A stretch of DNA of 64,000 nt from Rheinheimera maricola (GCF_016918075.2 NZ_JAERPS020000001.1:558001-622000); one strand, 5' to 3'. Counted from the first letter of the stretch, positions 18,772-28,158 are shown. The notes: generated by a model from the letters alone, not told the origin. Numbers and translations: made by a program.

Positions 18772-19007
18772 ATGTTGTTAAGTACCGGCTGGTAAATAAA
18801 GCAGACTGGCTGCAGTACGTAAGCAATATTAGTTACATTTTTTGTCATCATATTCTCACTATCTTGCTGTAGAATACCTAATGGTAACGTTACTCTGATC
18901 GCGGTAGGTCTTTGCGCTGTCTTGGTTAAATGCCGTTTATCTGGTTAGCAATACAGCAACGAATATTAAAAACGCCATTGTCTATTACGCACTATCTGGT
19001 TGAATTT

Positions 19008-20129
19008 ATGAATAAAATTAAAGCTTTTGTTATCGCAGTTATATTGTTGGCAGTGGTGTTTGCTGTATTGGCCGGGGTAAAAGGTAATCAAATCGTGATG
19101 ATGATTGAATCGGGTGAGCAATTTGTACCGCCACCGGAGTCGGTCAGCACTACTGTGGTAGAGCAACAAAGCTGGAGCAATCATTTTACTGCAACCGGCA
19201 CCGTACTGGCGGATGAAGGTATTACCATTTCAGCGGAAGTGTCCGGTAAAGTGCAACGTATCAGCTTTAAAAACGGTGCTTATGTTGAAGCCGGCACGGT
19301 GCTGTTAGAGCAAGAATCCAGCAACGAGCAAGCCCAGCTGCGGGCTGCATTGGCGCGGTTAACCTTAGCACAACAAAACTATCAACGGCTGGTTGAGCTG
19401 CGCCGCGATAAAATTGCTACCCAAAGTGAAATAGATGGCAGTAAGCAACAGCTGGATTCGGCACAGGCCGAAGTTGATAGCCTACGCTCTACGTTAGATA
19501 AAAAAGTGCTGCGTGCGCCGTTCTCCGGCCGTTTAGGTATTCGGGTAGTAGATGTCGGCGCCGACTTACAGCCGGGTGCTGCGGTGGTGTCATTACAAGC
19601 CAGTAACGCAGTGAGAGTAAACTTCCCGGTGCCGCAGCATAAGTTGCCTGAGATGCGTATCGGCTTGCCGGTAAGCGTTAGCGTAAATGGTGGCGCAGTG
19701 CTGGTAGAGGGCGAAATTACCGCCATTGCACCGCAGCTTAACAGCGCTACCCGTAATGCTGTGGTGCAATCGCTGTTGGATAATAAAGCCAATGCCTTAG
19801 TGCCCGGCATGGCGGTAACGGTAAAGGTAACATTAGAGCAACCATCAGACGTATTGGTGGTGCCGGCAACAGCACTGATTTATGCGCCTTATGGCGACAC
19901 GGTCTTTGTGGTTGAAAAAGCTAAACAAGGCGAAGGCCTGGTGGCCAGACAGCAGTTTGTCAGGCTGGGCGCGTCGCGCGGTGACTTTGTTGAAATCCTC
20001 GAAGGCGTTAAACAAGGTGATGAAGTGGTTACCTCAGGTGCGTTCAAATTATTTAATGGCCAAAGCGTAATAAAAACCGACAGCCCGGCGCCAAAGTACA
20101 GCTCAACCCCTACGCCGGCTGATGCCTGA
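19008..20129 (+). CDS. RND efflux periplasmic adaptor (MexH/MexE-like)
   Basis: A membrane fusion protein partner of the following permease. It has an uncleaved N-terminal anchor (AFVIAVILLAVVFAVLAGV) rather than a lipobox. The lipoyl halves are recognised by ISAEVSGKVQRISFKNGAYV and LRAPFSGRLGIRVVDVGADL, separated by an alpha-helical hairpin of about 60 residues. A beta-barrel and a C-terminal domain with VVPATALIYAPYGDTVFVVE follow. The start MNKIKAF at 19008 is preferred over upstream in-frame codons, which lack a signal-like N-terminus. The ribosome site is weak. Separated by 36 bases from the permease. Confidence 0.9.
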   Translation: MNKIKAFVIAVILLAVVFAVLAGVKGNQIVMMIESGEQFVPPPESVSTTVVEQQSWSNHFTATGTVLADEGITISAEVSGKVQRISFKNGAYVEAGTVLLEQESSNEQAQLRAALARLTLAQQNYQRLVELRRDKIATQSEIDGSKQQLDSAQAEVDSLRSTLDKKVLRAPFSGRLGIRVVDVGADLQPGAAVVSLQASNAVRVNFPVPQHKLPEMRIGLPVSVSVNGGAVLVEGEITAIAPQLNSATRNAVVQSLLDNKANALVPGMAVTVKVTLEQPSDVLVVPATALIYAPYGDTVFVVEKAKQGEGLVARQQFVRLGASRGDFVEILEGVKQGDEVVTSGAFKLFNGQSVIKTDSPAPKYSSTPTPADA

Positions 20130-20165
20130 TATCGGTTAGTTTAAAAATAACGTATTGAGATAATT

Positions 20166-23100
20166 ATGAAATTCACCGATATTTTTATCAAAAAACCGGT
20201 ATTGGCCATCGTCGTCAGCTTGCTTATCTTGCTGGCTGGCTTTCAATCGATGAGCAATATGACAGTACGGCAGTATCCGCGCTCTGACATTGCCGTGATT
20301 AAAATTACCACCGTGTATGTCGGCGCCAATGCCGAGCTGGTGCGCGGTTTTATAACCACACCAATAGAGCGTGCTATTGCCTCAGCCGGCGGCATCGATT
20401 ATATCGAGTCGCAAAGCACCATGGGCGTATCAACCGTTACGGCGCACTTACAGCTGAACTATGATCCACTTAAGGCCATGACAGAAATTAGCGCTAAGGT
20501 GAATCAGGTGCGCGGCGAATTACCGCCTGAATCTGAGCTACCTTCTATTGCAGTAGAAGCGGCAGACAGCCAGTTTGCCTCGGCCTATTTAAGTTTCTCC
20601 TCCGACATTTTGCAGCAAAACCAAATTACCGAGTTTTTAAGCCGCTCGGTGCAACCGCGGCTGATTGCTATTGCCGGGGTGCAAAAAGCTGACATTTTAG
20701 GCGGCCGTACTTTTGCCATGCGTATTTGGTTAAAGCCCGAGCCGATGGCGGCGCTGGGTGTAACGGCATCTGATGTACGCAAAGCGCTGAGCGATAATAA
20801 TGTGCAAGCGGCCATTGGTCAGACACGAGGCGCTTATACCCAGGTAAATTTACGCGCCAATACCGATATGAAAAGCGTTGATGAGTTTAAGCGCATTGTA
20901 CTGCGCCAGACCGATGATGGCGTAGTGCGCTTGTCTGATGTGGCCGATGTCGAACTTGGCGCTGATGATTACAATACCAACGTAAACTACTCCGGTGAAA
21001 CGGCGGTGTTTATGGGCGTATTTGTCTCGCCTACGGCCAATTCACTGGACGTGATAAAAGCGGTAACAGAAGAAATGGCGCTGATCCAATCCGAGTTACC
21101 TTCAGGCCTTACCGGTGAAGTGTCGTATGACGCGACTAAATATATCCAAGCCGCTATTGATGATGTGCTAAAAACCCTGGCTGAAACCCTGTTGATTATT
21201 GTCATAGTGATTTTTTTGTTCCTTGGCTTTAGCCGCTCAGTGTTAATCCCGTTAGTGGCCATTCCGTTGTCGTTGATTGGCGCGGTATTTATTATGAAGG
21301 TGTTTGGCTTCTCGCTGAACTTGCTCACTCTGCTGTCGATAGTACTCAGCGTGGGCTTGGTGGTAGATGATGCCATCGTGATGGTAGAGAATATCGAGCG
21401 GCATATTCAAGATGGCTTAAAGCCGTTTAAAGCCGCCATTGTAGCCGCACGCGAGCTGGGTGGGCCCATTATTGCCATGACCATAACCCTGGTGTCTGTT
21501 TATGTGCCTATAGGTTTGCAGGGTGGCTTAACCGGCACCTTATTCCGTGAATTTGCCATTACCCTGGCCGGTGCGGTAACCATTTCGGCTATTGTCGCTA
21601 TTACCTTATCGCCGATGATGGCGTCTAAAATGCTGAAACCACACAGCAGTTTAAAAGCACCGCTGGATGGCATTTTTAACCGCTTTAAGCATTTTTACAG
21701 CCGTCAGTTGGATAAAAGCCTGAATAACCGTATTGGCGTTTATGTATTCTGGATTGGTATCAGTGCCTTGTGTATACCGCTTTACAGTATGTCACCCAAA
21801 GAGCTGGCACCAACAGAAGATCAGGGCGTTATCTTTGGTATTGTCGACTCACCGGCCAACGCGACGGTAGACCAATCGTCGTTTTACGGTAAAGCGGTAA
21901 ATGAAGCCTTTATGTCGGTAGAAGAAACCGACTTTACCTTCCAAATTACTTTTCCGACCGGCGGTTTTGGCGGCATGGTCACCAAGCCGTGGGATGAACG
22001 CGAGCGCACGGTATTTGAGATGATGCCGGAAGTGCAGCAAAAGTTATCGCAGATTGCCGGGGTGCGTATTTTACCTATTACGCCGGCGGCACTGCCTGGC
22101 GGCGGTAATTTTCCGGTAGAGTTTGTTATTACCTCTACCGCAAATTCAAAAGAGATTTATGACTACGCATTGCAACTGGAAAAAGTGATGCGCGAAAGCG
22201 GCACTTTTCCGTTTCAGTTAATCGATATGAAGGTCGATCAACCGGAGTATTTACTCAATATAGACCGCGAAAAAGTTGCTGATTTAGGGCTGAATATGCG
22301 TGATGTGGTCAACGATTTAGGCACCTTATTAGGCGGCGGTTATGTTAACCGCTTTAATATGGCTGGGCAAAGTTACAAAGTGATCCCGCAGGTAAAACGC
22401 AGTGAGCGTTTAACGCCGGACAGTTTGACCGATCTGTACATCACCGGCCCCGGCGGTGAGATGATCCGTGTCGACCAAATCGCCAGTCTGAGCCACAGCA
22501 CAGTGCCGCGCAGTATTAACCGCATGCAGCAGCTGAATGCAGTTAAAATCAGTGCTGTGACAATAAAACCGTTGGATGAAACGTTGCAATATCTGGAAGC
22601 TGAAGCGAAAAAAATCCTGCCAGCCAGTTATTCCATTGATTACACTGGTGAATCGCGGCAGTTAAAGCGTGAAGGTAATACCTTTTTACCGGCATTCTTG
22701 CTAGCCATTACCATGATTTTTCTGGTGTTAGCGGCACAGTACAATAGCTTTCGCGACCCTATGGTAATTTTATTAGGCTCGGTGCCAATGGCGCTGTTCG
22801 GTGCCCTGGTATTTACCTTCTTAAAAATACCGGCACCAATGCCGCACTTTACCGATGCCTTTACCAGCACATTAAATATTTACTCGCAGGTGGGCCTGGT
22901 GACATTAATTGGTCTTATCGCCCGCAACGGTATCCTGGTGGTGGAATTTGCCAACAAGTTGCAAGAGCAGGGTAAAGCCAAGCTGGATGCTATACGTGAA
23001 GCGTCAGTATTACGCTTGCGCCCGGTTATGATGACCAGCCTGGCTACCATTGCCGGCCATACACCGCTGATATTTGCTACCGGCGCCGGTGCCGGGGCGC

Positions 23101-23258
23101 GTAATTCTATCGGTATTGTATTGGTACTGGGGATGACCATCGGAACCTTGTTTACGCTGTTTGTATTGCCGTCGGTATATATGCTGATTGCCAAAGATCA
23201 CAGTAAAGACAAGTTAGCAGCAGAGGATGATATCGAACCGGATACCGCGTCTGTTTGA
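20166..23258 (+). CDS. RND efflux permease (MexI/MexW/HAE1 type)
   Basis: A 1030-residue inner-membrane pump with the full RND architecture. TM1 lies near IKKPVLAIVVSLLILLAGFQ; the porter domain contains TTPIERAIASAGGIDYIES. The TM4 proton-relay motif is LSIVLSVGLVVDDAIVMVEN with two consecutive Asp residues, and the second-half signature is GLVTLIGLIARNGILVVEFAN. The ARNGILVVEF variant and the LRPVMMTSLATIAGHTPL stretch place it with MexI/MexW-like pumps. Forms a two-gene operon with the adaptor; an outer-membrane partner must be encoded elsewhere. An intrinsic terminator follows. Confidence 0.93.
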   Translation: MKFTDIFIKKPVLAIVVSLLILLAGFQSMSNMTVRQYPRSDIAVIKITTVYVGANAELVRGFITTPIERAIASAGGIDYIESQSTMGVSTVTAHLQLNYDPLKAMTEISAKVNQVRGELPPESELPSIAVEAADSQFASAYLSFSSDILQQNQITEFLSRSVQPRLIAIAGVQKADILGGRTFAMRIWLKPEPMAALGVTASDVRKALSDNNVQAAIGQTRGAYTQVNLRANTDMKSVDEFKRIVLRQTDDGVVRLSDVADVELGADDYNTNVNYSGETAVFMGVFVSPTANSLDVIKAVTEEMALIQSELPSGLTGEVSYDATKYIQAAIDDVLKTLAETLLIIVIVIFLFLGFSRSVLIPLVAIPLSLIGAVFIMKVFGFSLNLLTLLSIVLSVGLVVDDAIVMVENIERHIQDGLKPFKAAIVAARELGGPIIAMTITLVSVYVPIGLQGGLTGTLFREFAITLAGAVTISAIVAITLSPMMASKMLKPHSSLKAPLDGIFNRFKHFYSRQLDKSLNNRIGVYVFWIGISALCIPLYSMSPKELAPTEDQGVIFGIVDSPANATVDQSSFYGKAVNEAFMSVEETDFTFQITFPTGGFGGMVTKPWDERERTVFEMMPEVQQKLSQIAGVRILPITPAALPGGGNFPVEFVITSTANSKEIYDYALQLEKVMRESGTFPFQLIDMKVDQPEYLLNIDREKVADLGLNMRDVVNDLGTLLGGGYVNRFNMAGQSYKVIPQVKRSERLTPDSLTDLYITGPGGEMIRVDQIASLSHSTVPRSINRMQQLNAVKISAVTIKPLDETLQYLEAEAKKILPASYSIDYTGESRQLKREGNTFLPAFLLAITMIFLVLAAQYNSFRDPMVILLGSVPMALFGALVFTFLKIPAPMPHFTDAFTSTLNIYSQVGLVTLIGLIARNGILVVEFANKLQEQGKAKLDAIREASVLRLRPVMMTSLATIAGHTPLIFATGAGAGARNSIGIVLVLGMTIGTLFTLFVLPSVYMLIAKDHSKDKLAAEDDIEPDTASV

Positions 23259-23275
23259 GTAACGCTGAGACAGCA

Positions 23276-23301
23276 AAAAGCCTGGTTAGTGCCAGGCTTT
23301 T
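23276..23301 (+). terminator. Terminator of the second RND operon
   Basis: Stem AAAAGCCTGG/CCAGGCTTTT with a TTAGTG loop, followed by TGTTT, located 18 bases after the permease stop. Confidence 0.85.
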
Positions 23302-23349
23302 GTTTATCTGAGGCAAAGTAACGCCGAGATGCAGCGCTGCGTCAACAGA

Positions 23350-23544
23350 TCAGCCATCATGGTGTTGGTTGTCGTTAGGCTCCAGATAGTGCCAGGCGGC
23401 CAGTGCGGTGCTTAGCAATAGTATGGGTATGGCAAAAAAGTGCATCATCAATGAAAGTTCTGCGGCAAAGTTGATCCAGAAGATCAGCAGCCAGCTGACA
23501 GCCCAGGCTGCGATAGTCAGCCATTTAACGCTAATGTTATTCAT
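23350..23544 (-). CDS. Small two-TM membrane protein
   Basis: A 64-residue protein with two hydrophobic helices (about residues 8-27 and 33-51) and a polar, His/Asp-rich C-terminus. A perfect AGGAGG ribosome site five bases before the ATG supports it as a real gene despite its size. Lies divergently from the AraC-type regulator. Function unknown. Confidence 0.7.
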   Translation of the reverse strand: MNNISVKWLTIAAWAVSWLLIFWINFAAELSLMMHFFAIPILLLSTALAAWHYLEPNDNQHHDG

Positions 23545-23668
23545 ACTGCCTCCTGCATTAGGTGATTTAATACTGCAACGTCAGTCTAGCGCTTGCCAAT
23601 TAGCTTTTGCAGTGTCACTATTGATAAAAATAAGGTGAATAGTGACAAATGGTGCCTGGGAAGCAAAT

Positions 23669-24700
23669 ATGAAGCAGATAGCCGTTTTGGCAAATAGCAA
23701 CAGTATTAGCAGCGACTTATTCGCGTTACTAGACTATTTTGAATACTGTAACGTGTTGTGGGCATTGCAGCAGCCCACTGCTTCGGCGCCGCTGTTTCAT
23801 TGTTATTTGGTTTCACCCGATAGCCAGCCACTGCGGTTAAAACAAGGTGTGCAGTTACCCGTTCAACAGCATGCCTGGCAGCAAGCCGACGCTGTGATTT
23901 TACCAGCGGCATACGCTTATCACCGCAATGAGTTGGCAGCACTGGCCAGCCAATCTGCCGCTTATTATCCGGGCTTACGCCAGGTGTATCAGCGCGGCAG
24001 CTTAATTGCTGCCAGTTGCACCGGAACTTACATTTTGGCCGGTAGTGGCTTACTGGACCATCGTAAAGCTACCAGCAGCTGGTTTTTTAAAGATGTGTTT
24101 CAAAGTTTATTCCCTGATGTTCATTTGCAGCTGAATAAACTGCTGGTGCAAGATGGCAATCTGCTTACGGCTGGCGCAACGACGTCTTATATTAACTTAT
24201 GCCTGGCGATCACTGAGCAACTAGCCGGTGAGCAGTTTGCCCGGCAGATGGCAAAAATAATGCTTACCGATCCTAACCGCACCTCACAAGTACCTTATAT
24301 GGATTTATCCATAGGTCAGCAACATAACGACAGCTTGATAAAGCAGCTACAGGCACATTTGGCGCAGCAGCTAGCGGCGCCTTTTGCGTTGGAAGCATTA
24401 GCTCAGCAGTTTCATCTGACCAAGCGTACCTTGTTACGCCGCTTTAAAGCTGCACTGGACGACACCCCGCTAAATTATCTGCAGCGTTTACGGGTAGAGC
24501 AAGCCAAGCGCTTATTAGAAACAACCAATCAACCGATTGAGCAAATCGTGTTGCAAGTGGGCTATGAGGATGTTAGCTCGTTTCGAAAATTGTTTTTACA
24601 ATACACAGAGTTAACCCCCAGCCAATACCGGCAAAAATTTAGCCAGGGCGAAACGTTTAACTGTTGTCCGGTAGAGCAGGGTGCATCGGCAGAAAAATAA
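23669..24700 (+). CDS. GlxA-type AraC family transcriptional regulator (DJ-1/PfpI N-domain)
   Basis: A DNA-binding regulator with an N-terminal class I glutamine amidotransferase-like (DJ-1/PfpI) domain. This contains the nucleophile-elbow-like Cys in AASCTGTYILAGSGLLD and the TSSW pattern of the GlxA group. A C-terminal AraC double helix-turn-helix spans about residues 240-335, including LAQQFHLTKRTLLRRFKAAL and QVGYEDVSSFRKLFLQYTELTPSQYR. I take the ATG at 23669 as start because GGGAAG lies at good spacing, rather than the GTG nine codons upstream. The target is unknown; nearest candidates are the divergent small membrane gene or its own promoter. Confidence 0.88.
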   Translation: MKQIAVLANSNSISSDLFALLDYFEYCNVLWALQQPTASAPLFHCYLVSPDSQPLRLKQGVQLPVQQHAWQQADAVILPAAYAYHRNELAALASQSAAYYPGLRQVYQRGSLIAASCTGTYILAGSGLLDHRKATSSWFFKDVFQSLFPDVHLQLNKLLVQDGNLLTAGATTSYINLCLAITEQLAGEQFARQMAKIMLTDPNRTSQVPYMDLSIGQQHNDSLIKQLQAHLAQQLAAPFALEALAQQFHLTKRTLLRRFKAALDDTPLNYLQRLRVEQAKRLLETTNQPIEQIVLQVGYEDVSSFRKLFLQYTELTPSQYRQKFSQGETFNCCPVEQGASAEK

Positions 24701-24725
24701 TTTGCGTGTCAGCTTGCATCTGTTG

Positions 24726-24762
24726 ATTACATCTGTAATATTATTTGTATTACAAGTGTAAT
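24726..24762. promoter_or_regulatory. Two BlaI-type operators
   Basis: Two 14-base palindromes with identical arms, ATTACA-TC-TGTAAT (24726-24739) and ATTACA-AG-TGTAAT (24749-24762), start 23 bases apart, about two helical turns. They sit just upstream of the blaI-like ATG. TACAnnTGTA is the known core recognised by BlaI/MecI repressors, so autoregulation of the blaI-blaR1 pair is expected. Confidence 0.88.
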
Positions 24763-24776
24763 CGACAGGTCAAGTT

Positions 24777-25157
24777 ATGATTGAAATCAGCAATGCCGAG
24801 CTTAGTGTAATGCAGGTGCTGTGGCAGCGTCAGCCGTTATCGGCCAATGACGTGGTCACGGCACTGGGCAATGATAAAGACTGGCATGAAAAAACAGTAA
24901 AAACTTTATTAAACCGCCTGGTGGCTAAAGGCGCACTGGGCTTTGATAAAGATGGCAGAGCCTACTTGTACTATCCGTTGGTGGCACAGCAGGATTACCA
25001 GCTTGAGCAAAGCCGCTCTTTTGTTGAACGCCTGTTTGCTGGCCGGGTTGCCCCCTTGGTTGCGGGCTTCGCCAGCCAAAATAAGCTGAATGCTGATGAC
25101 GTGCAGCAACTGAAACAGTTAATTGCCAACTGGGAGCAGGAGCAGAAGAATGATTAA
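24777..25157 (+). CDS. BlaI/MecI/CopY family transcriptional repressor
   Basis: A 126-residue winged-helix dimeric repressor. The DNA-binding part includes ISNAELSVMQVLWQRQPLSA and DWHEKTVKTLLNRLVAKGAL; the C-terminal half (about residues 75-125) is the dimerisation helix region. In this family the partner BlaR1 metalloprotease triggers inactivation of the repressor. Its gene overlaps the downstream BlaR1-like gene by eight bases, and two matching operators lie in its promoter. No beta-lactamase is nearby, so the regulated genes may be elsewhere or the pair itself. Confidence 0.93.
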   Translation: MIEISNAELSVMQVLWQRQPLSANDVVTALGNDKDWHEKTVKTLLNRLVAKGALGFDKDGRAYLYYPLVAQQDYQLEQSRSFVERLFAGRVAPLVAGFASQNKLNADDVQQLKQLIANWEQEQKND

Positions 25158-26361
25158 CTATCTGCTGCAACTGTCACTGCCTTTATCGCTACTGTTGCTG
25201 CTATTATTGCTGGCGCAGAAAGTGTTACTTAAACCCCTCGGTGCCCGCAGCGTTTATGTATTGTGGTCGGCGGTGCCGGTGTTTTTGTTGACCACTATGT
25301 TGGTTTCCTTTTCACCGGTAGCGATTCACGGCGACGTGATAAAGCGCTACCAGGTAGGGCTGCAACAGGTTTCCAGCGCTGTCAGTACGACAAATTGGTT
25401 GTTTTGGCTTTGGGTGCTTGGTGTGGCGTTATGCAGCGGTTACTTACTGTTAAATTACCTCAGTAGCAGGGCGCAGTATATACGCGCTGCACCGCTAAAG
25501 CTAACACCCGCAATACTGCATTGCCGCCAGGCCGATGCTAATAGCGGACCTTATATTACCGGGCTTTTTGTACCGCGCATTTTATTGCCGCATGATTTCT
25601 TTACTCGCTTTGATGCTATCCAACAGCAGCTTATTTTGCAGCATGAGTTGACGCACTGGCGCCGTGGCGACTTACACCTGAATTACCTTGCACTACTGTT
25701 ACTGTGTTTATGCTGGTTTAACCCACTGTGTTGGCTGGCTTATAGCCGGTATCGTCAGGCGCAGGAGCTGGCTTGCGACGCCGTAGTAACACAGCATGCC
25801 AGCCAGGCAGAAAGAATTGCTTATGGTTATGCATTACTAAGCAGTACACAGCAGTCATCAGTAAACTGGTGGCCGCTTACTCACCACTATGGAGACTTTA
25901 ACATTATGAAACAACGTATTATGCAGCTGCAACGGCAGCAAGGGTTGAGTAAGATGGCAATATTATTGGCTTTGGTTTTAGTGACGTCAGTGACCTTGTT
26001 AGTGCAGCAGCCGGCTAGGGCCGGTGCAGACAGCGCCACTCAGCTTACTGCCGTATCACGGGTTGAACCGCGTTATCCAGTGCAAGCGGCACAGCAAGGG
26101 ATATCAGGCTATGTGCAGATCCAGTTTGATGTTGATGCACAGGGTAACGTAATCAATGCGGATGTTATTAAAGCGGTGCCTGAACAGGTATTTGCTAAAG
26201 AGGCGCTGTTTGCGGTGCAACAATGGAAATATACCGCCACAGGTCAGCTGCACAAGGCACAACGGGTTCAGCTGGACTTTGAGCTGGATACCACTCCTGC
26301 AGATATGGAGCGGATTAATGTAGTGCCGTCGCAGAAAAAGCATAACCAGAACACGGATTAG
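25150..26361 (+). CDS. M56 (BlaR1-like) membrane metallopeptidase with C-terminal TonB-like domain
   Basis: The N-terminal half has several TM segments and the M56 zinc motif HELTHWRRGD (His165 and His169 with Glu166) plus the downstream acidic ligand region QAQELACDAVV, as in BlaR1/MecR1. The penicillin-sensing C-terminal domain of BlaR1 is absent. Instead, after a further TM near residue 280, there is a TonB C-terminal fold: VSRVEPRYPVQAAQQGISGY, FDVDAQGNVINADVIKAVP, ALFAVQQWKY. Start MINYLLQ at 25150 overlaps the blaI stop. By inference it senses a periplasmic or envelope signal and cleaves the BlaI-like repressor. The ligand is unknown. Confidence 0.92.
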   Translation: MINYLLQLSLPLSLLLLLLLLAQKVLLKPLGARSVYVLWSAVPVFLLTTMLVSFSPVAIHGDVIKRYQVGLQQVSSAVSTTNWLFWLWVLGVALCSGYLLLNYLSSRAQYIRAAPLKLTPAILHCRQADANSGPYITGLFVPRILLPHDFFTRFDAIQQQLILQHELTHWRRGDLHLNYLALLLLCLCWFNPLCWLAYSRYRQAQELACDAVVTQHASQAERIAYGYALLSSTQQSSVNWWPLTHHYGDFNIMKQRIMQLQRQQGLSKMAILLALVLVTSVTLLVQQPARAGADSATQLTAVSRVEPRYPVQAAQQGISGYVQIQFDVDAQGNVINADVIKAVPEQVFAKEALFAVQQWKYTATGQLHKAQRVQLDFELDTTPADMERINVVPSQKKHNQNTD

Positions 26362-26537
26362 TGCAACAAGCGCACAGCAGTGTCACCAGAGAGAGCGGTT
26401 ATATTTCTTTACGACGGAGTGTTAACTGTCAGTATTTACAGCGGTGAACAAGCACCAGCACAAACGCACCCGTTAGATGCCCGAAACACATTGCTCTGTG
26501 TGAAGGGTGTTAGTGCCTACCGAGAGTGAGCGTTAAA

Positions 26538-27221
26538 ATGTACCCTAAACTAATTATTATTTTACTTCTGTTGTTGGCTGGATGCACAAATACAAAAGTG
26601 CATTTATATACGAAGTATTTATCAGAAGAAGAAACACAGAAAGTAACGAAAGAGCTTGAGAAAAAAAGGTTTACCGTTATTAAAAATACACTGTCAATTC
26701 CCAGCGATGTTAATGAGTCATCTGTAATTTACTCACCTTTCCTTATAAATAGGGAGCATCTAAGTAGTGCTTTAGATTCTTTATCCAAACTAGGTTGGAC
26801 AGGAATTAGATTAGAAAATTTTGTTAAAGGTAACCATTGGTATGGTCAAAATAACTTCGGTTTGATTCTTTTACCTAAAGGGCTAATAAAAAGCGAATTG
26901 AAGATAAATGACGAACTATCTCAAAGGTATGTAGGAACTGATTGTGATGCCCAAGTTGAGATTGAGTTGCATAGCAGTAACATTTATAGAATAAGATATA
27001 AAGATGGAAATGAAATGATAGCTAAAAATGGATCTTGGAAAGTAAGTGGCTATCCATATTTGGAGCTCTCTAATGAAGATGGATTTCTGCCAATGTATTT
27101 TCAAGCTGTTAAAAAAACAGAACAGGATCTTATTGGTAAGATCAATATTATTGAAATTAAACCAATCCAAAACTATCAAATATTTTCTAATTGCAAATTT
27201 AGTCATGGAGTGAGGTCTTAG
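26538..27221 (+). CDS. Hypothetical lipoprotein in a probable integron gene cassette
   Basis: A 227-residue protein starting MYPKLIIILLLLLAGCTNTK: a short signal with lipobox LAGC, so an exported lipoprotein. The rest is polar with no recognised domain. The gene is strikingly AT-rich against the GC-richer blaR1 gene before it. An attC-like site begins ten bases after its stop, and GTTAGAT 7-mers flank the whole unit (26472-26478 and 27316-27322). The ATG at 26538 is preferred to the GTG at 26526. Function unknown. Confidence 0.7.
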   Translation: MYPKLIIILLLLLAGCTNTKVHLYTKYLSEEETQKVTKELEKKRFTVIKNTLSIPSDVNESSVIYSPFLINREHLSSALDSLSKLGWTGIRLENFVKGNHWYGQNNFGLILLPKGLIKSELKINDELSQRYVGTDCDAQVEIELHSSNIYRIRYKDGNEMIAKNGSWKVSGYPYLELSNEDGFLPMYFQAVKKTEQDLIGKINIIEIKPIQNYQIFSNCKFSHGVRS

Positions 27222-27230
27222 AAAAAATAG

Positions 27231-27322
27231 GCCTAGCACATAAAATATTATCGTCTGCAAAAAGCGCTGGCTGCGACGTCAATCCGTTACGCGGCTTTCC
27301 GCGCTAAATTTGGGCGTTAGAT
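27231..27322 (+). repeat. attC-like recombination site (integron 59-base element)
   Basis: The right end is GCGTTAGAT containing the core consensus GTTRRRY (GTTAGAT, 27316-27322). The left end GCCTAGC (27231-27237) differs by one base from the inverse core RYYYAAC. Inside, AGCGC (27263-27267) pairs with GCGCT (27301-27305), and the outer arms are imperfectly complementary (e.g. CACATAAAAT against the complement of AAATTTGGGC). The roughly 92-base length is within the attC range. It lies right behind the lipoprotein gene, where an attC belongs in a cassette. No integrase is in the window. Confidence 0.6.
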
Positions 27323-27336
27323 AGCAAGGAAGATTT

Positions 27337-28137
27337 ATGAGATATTATTTACTTTGTTTGTTGGCTATATCATTTACAGCAAAACCAATCGTAATTCGTC
27401 ACGACGTAGATGATTCAGAATATAAAGAGTTTGCTAAAAGCGATAATTCAACAGTGACTTTTTATGGCATCTATAAAGGCGAAGAAGTTGTTGCTGGCAC
27501 AGGAGCTATAATTGCAGACAGCTGGGTTGTTACTGCCGCTCACGTTGCTAAATACCTCGTCAGAAGCGGAAAGGTCCAATTCAAAGAAAGTTTTTACCAA
27601 ATAGAAGACGTTGTAAGGCATCCACTTTGGCAAGATCAGCAATTCCCAAACGACATAGCTCTGGTTAAATTAACCGCTTCTGTTGAGAACGTAACAATAG
27701 CGAGACTGTATGGCTCATCAAACGAAAAAGGCAAAACTGTAACTCTCGTCGGGCGTGGTGATCACGGAAATGGTATTGACGGAGTTGTCGGGTCGGATAA
27801 AAATCTGAGAGCAGCAAAAAATGTAGTCACTGGAGTAAGAGAACAATGGCTCCAGTTTGCGTTTGACAGCGGAGAAAACGCGTTAGCACTCGAAGGAATA
27901 AGTGGTCCCGGAGATTCGGGAGGACCTGCTTTTGTTACATTGCATGACTCAATTTTCGTTATTGGCGTAAGTTCGTGGCAAAATACCGAAGCCACAGACT
28001 GGCAAGAGGGAAAGTACGGTGTTATTGAGAATTACTCGCGAATTTCGTACTTCAAGAAATGGATTGAGCAAACAATCGCGGAGAGTTCTTTTAACAAGGA
28101 GCCCAACACACAAACTTTTACAAATAAAGTCGAATGA
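27337..28137 (+). CDS. Secreted trypsin-like serine protease (S1 family)
   Basis: A 266-residue chymotrypsin-fold protease. The triad is intact: His in VVTAAH (about residue 69), Asp in NDIAL (about 106), Ser in GPGDSGGPA (about 194). A short N-terminal signal peptide (about residues 1-15) predicts export. AAGGAAG sits at good spacing before the ATG. Composition is more AT-rich than ybaK downstream. It begins 15 bases after the attC-like core, so it may have arrived with the same event or may be the native gene next to which the cassette landed. Substrate unknown; no cognate inhibitor gene is seen. Confidence 0.88.
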   Translation: MRYYLLCLLAISFTAKPIVIRHDVDDSEYKEFAKSDNSTVTFYGIYKGEEVVAGTGAIIADSWVVTAAHVAKYLVRSGKVQFKESFYQIEDVVRHPLWQDQQFPNDIALVKLTASVENVTIARLYGSSNEKGKTVTLVGRGDHGNGIDGVVGSDKNLRAAKNVVTGVREQWLQFAFDSGENALALEGISGPGDSGGPAFVTLHDSIFVIGVSSWQNTEATDWQEGKYGVIENYSRISYFKKWIEQTIAESSFNKEPNTQTFTNKVE

Positions 28138-28158
28138 TACTGGTAAGGAATAGCATGT

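Noticed and set aside
26472-26478. A second complete attC site at the left GTTAGAT
   Set aside because: Only the 7-base core is present; I could not find complementary arms upstream, so it is treated as a junction core, not a full site.
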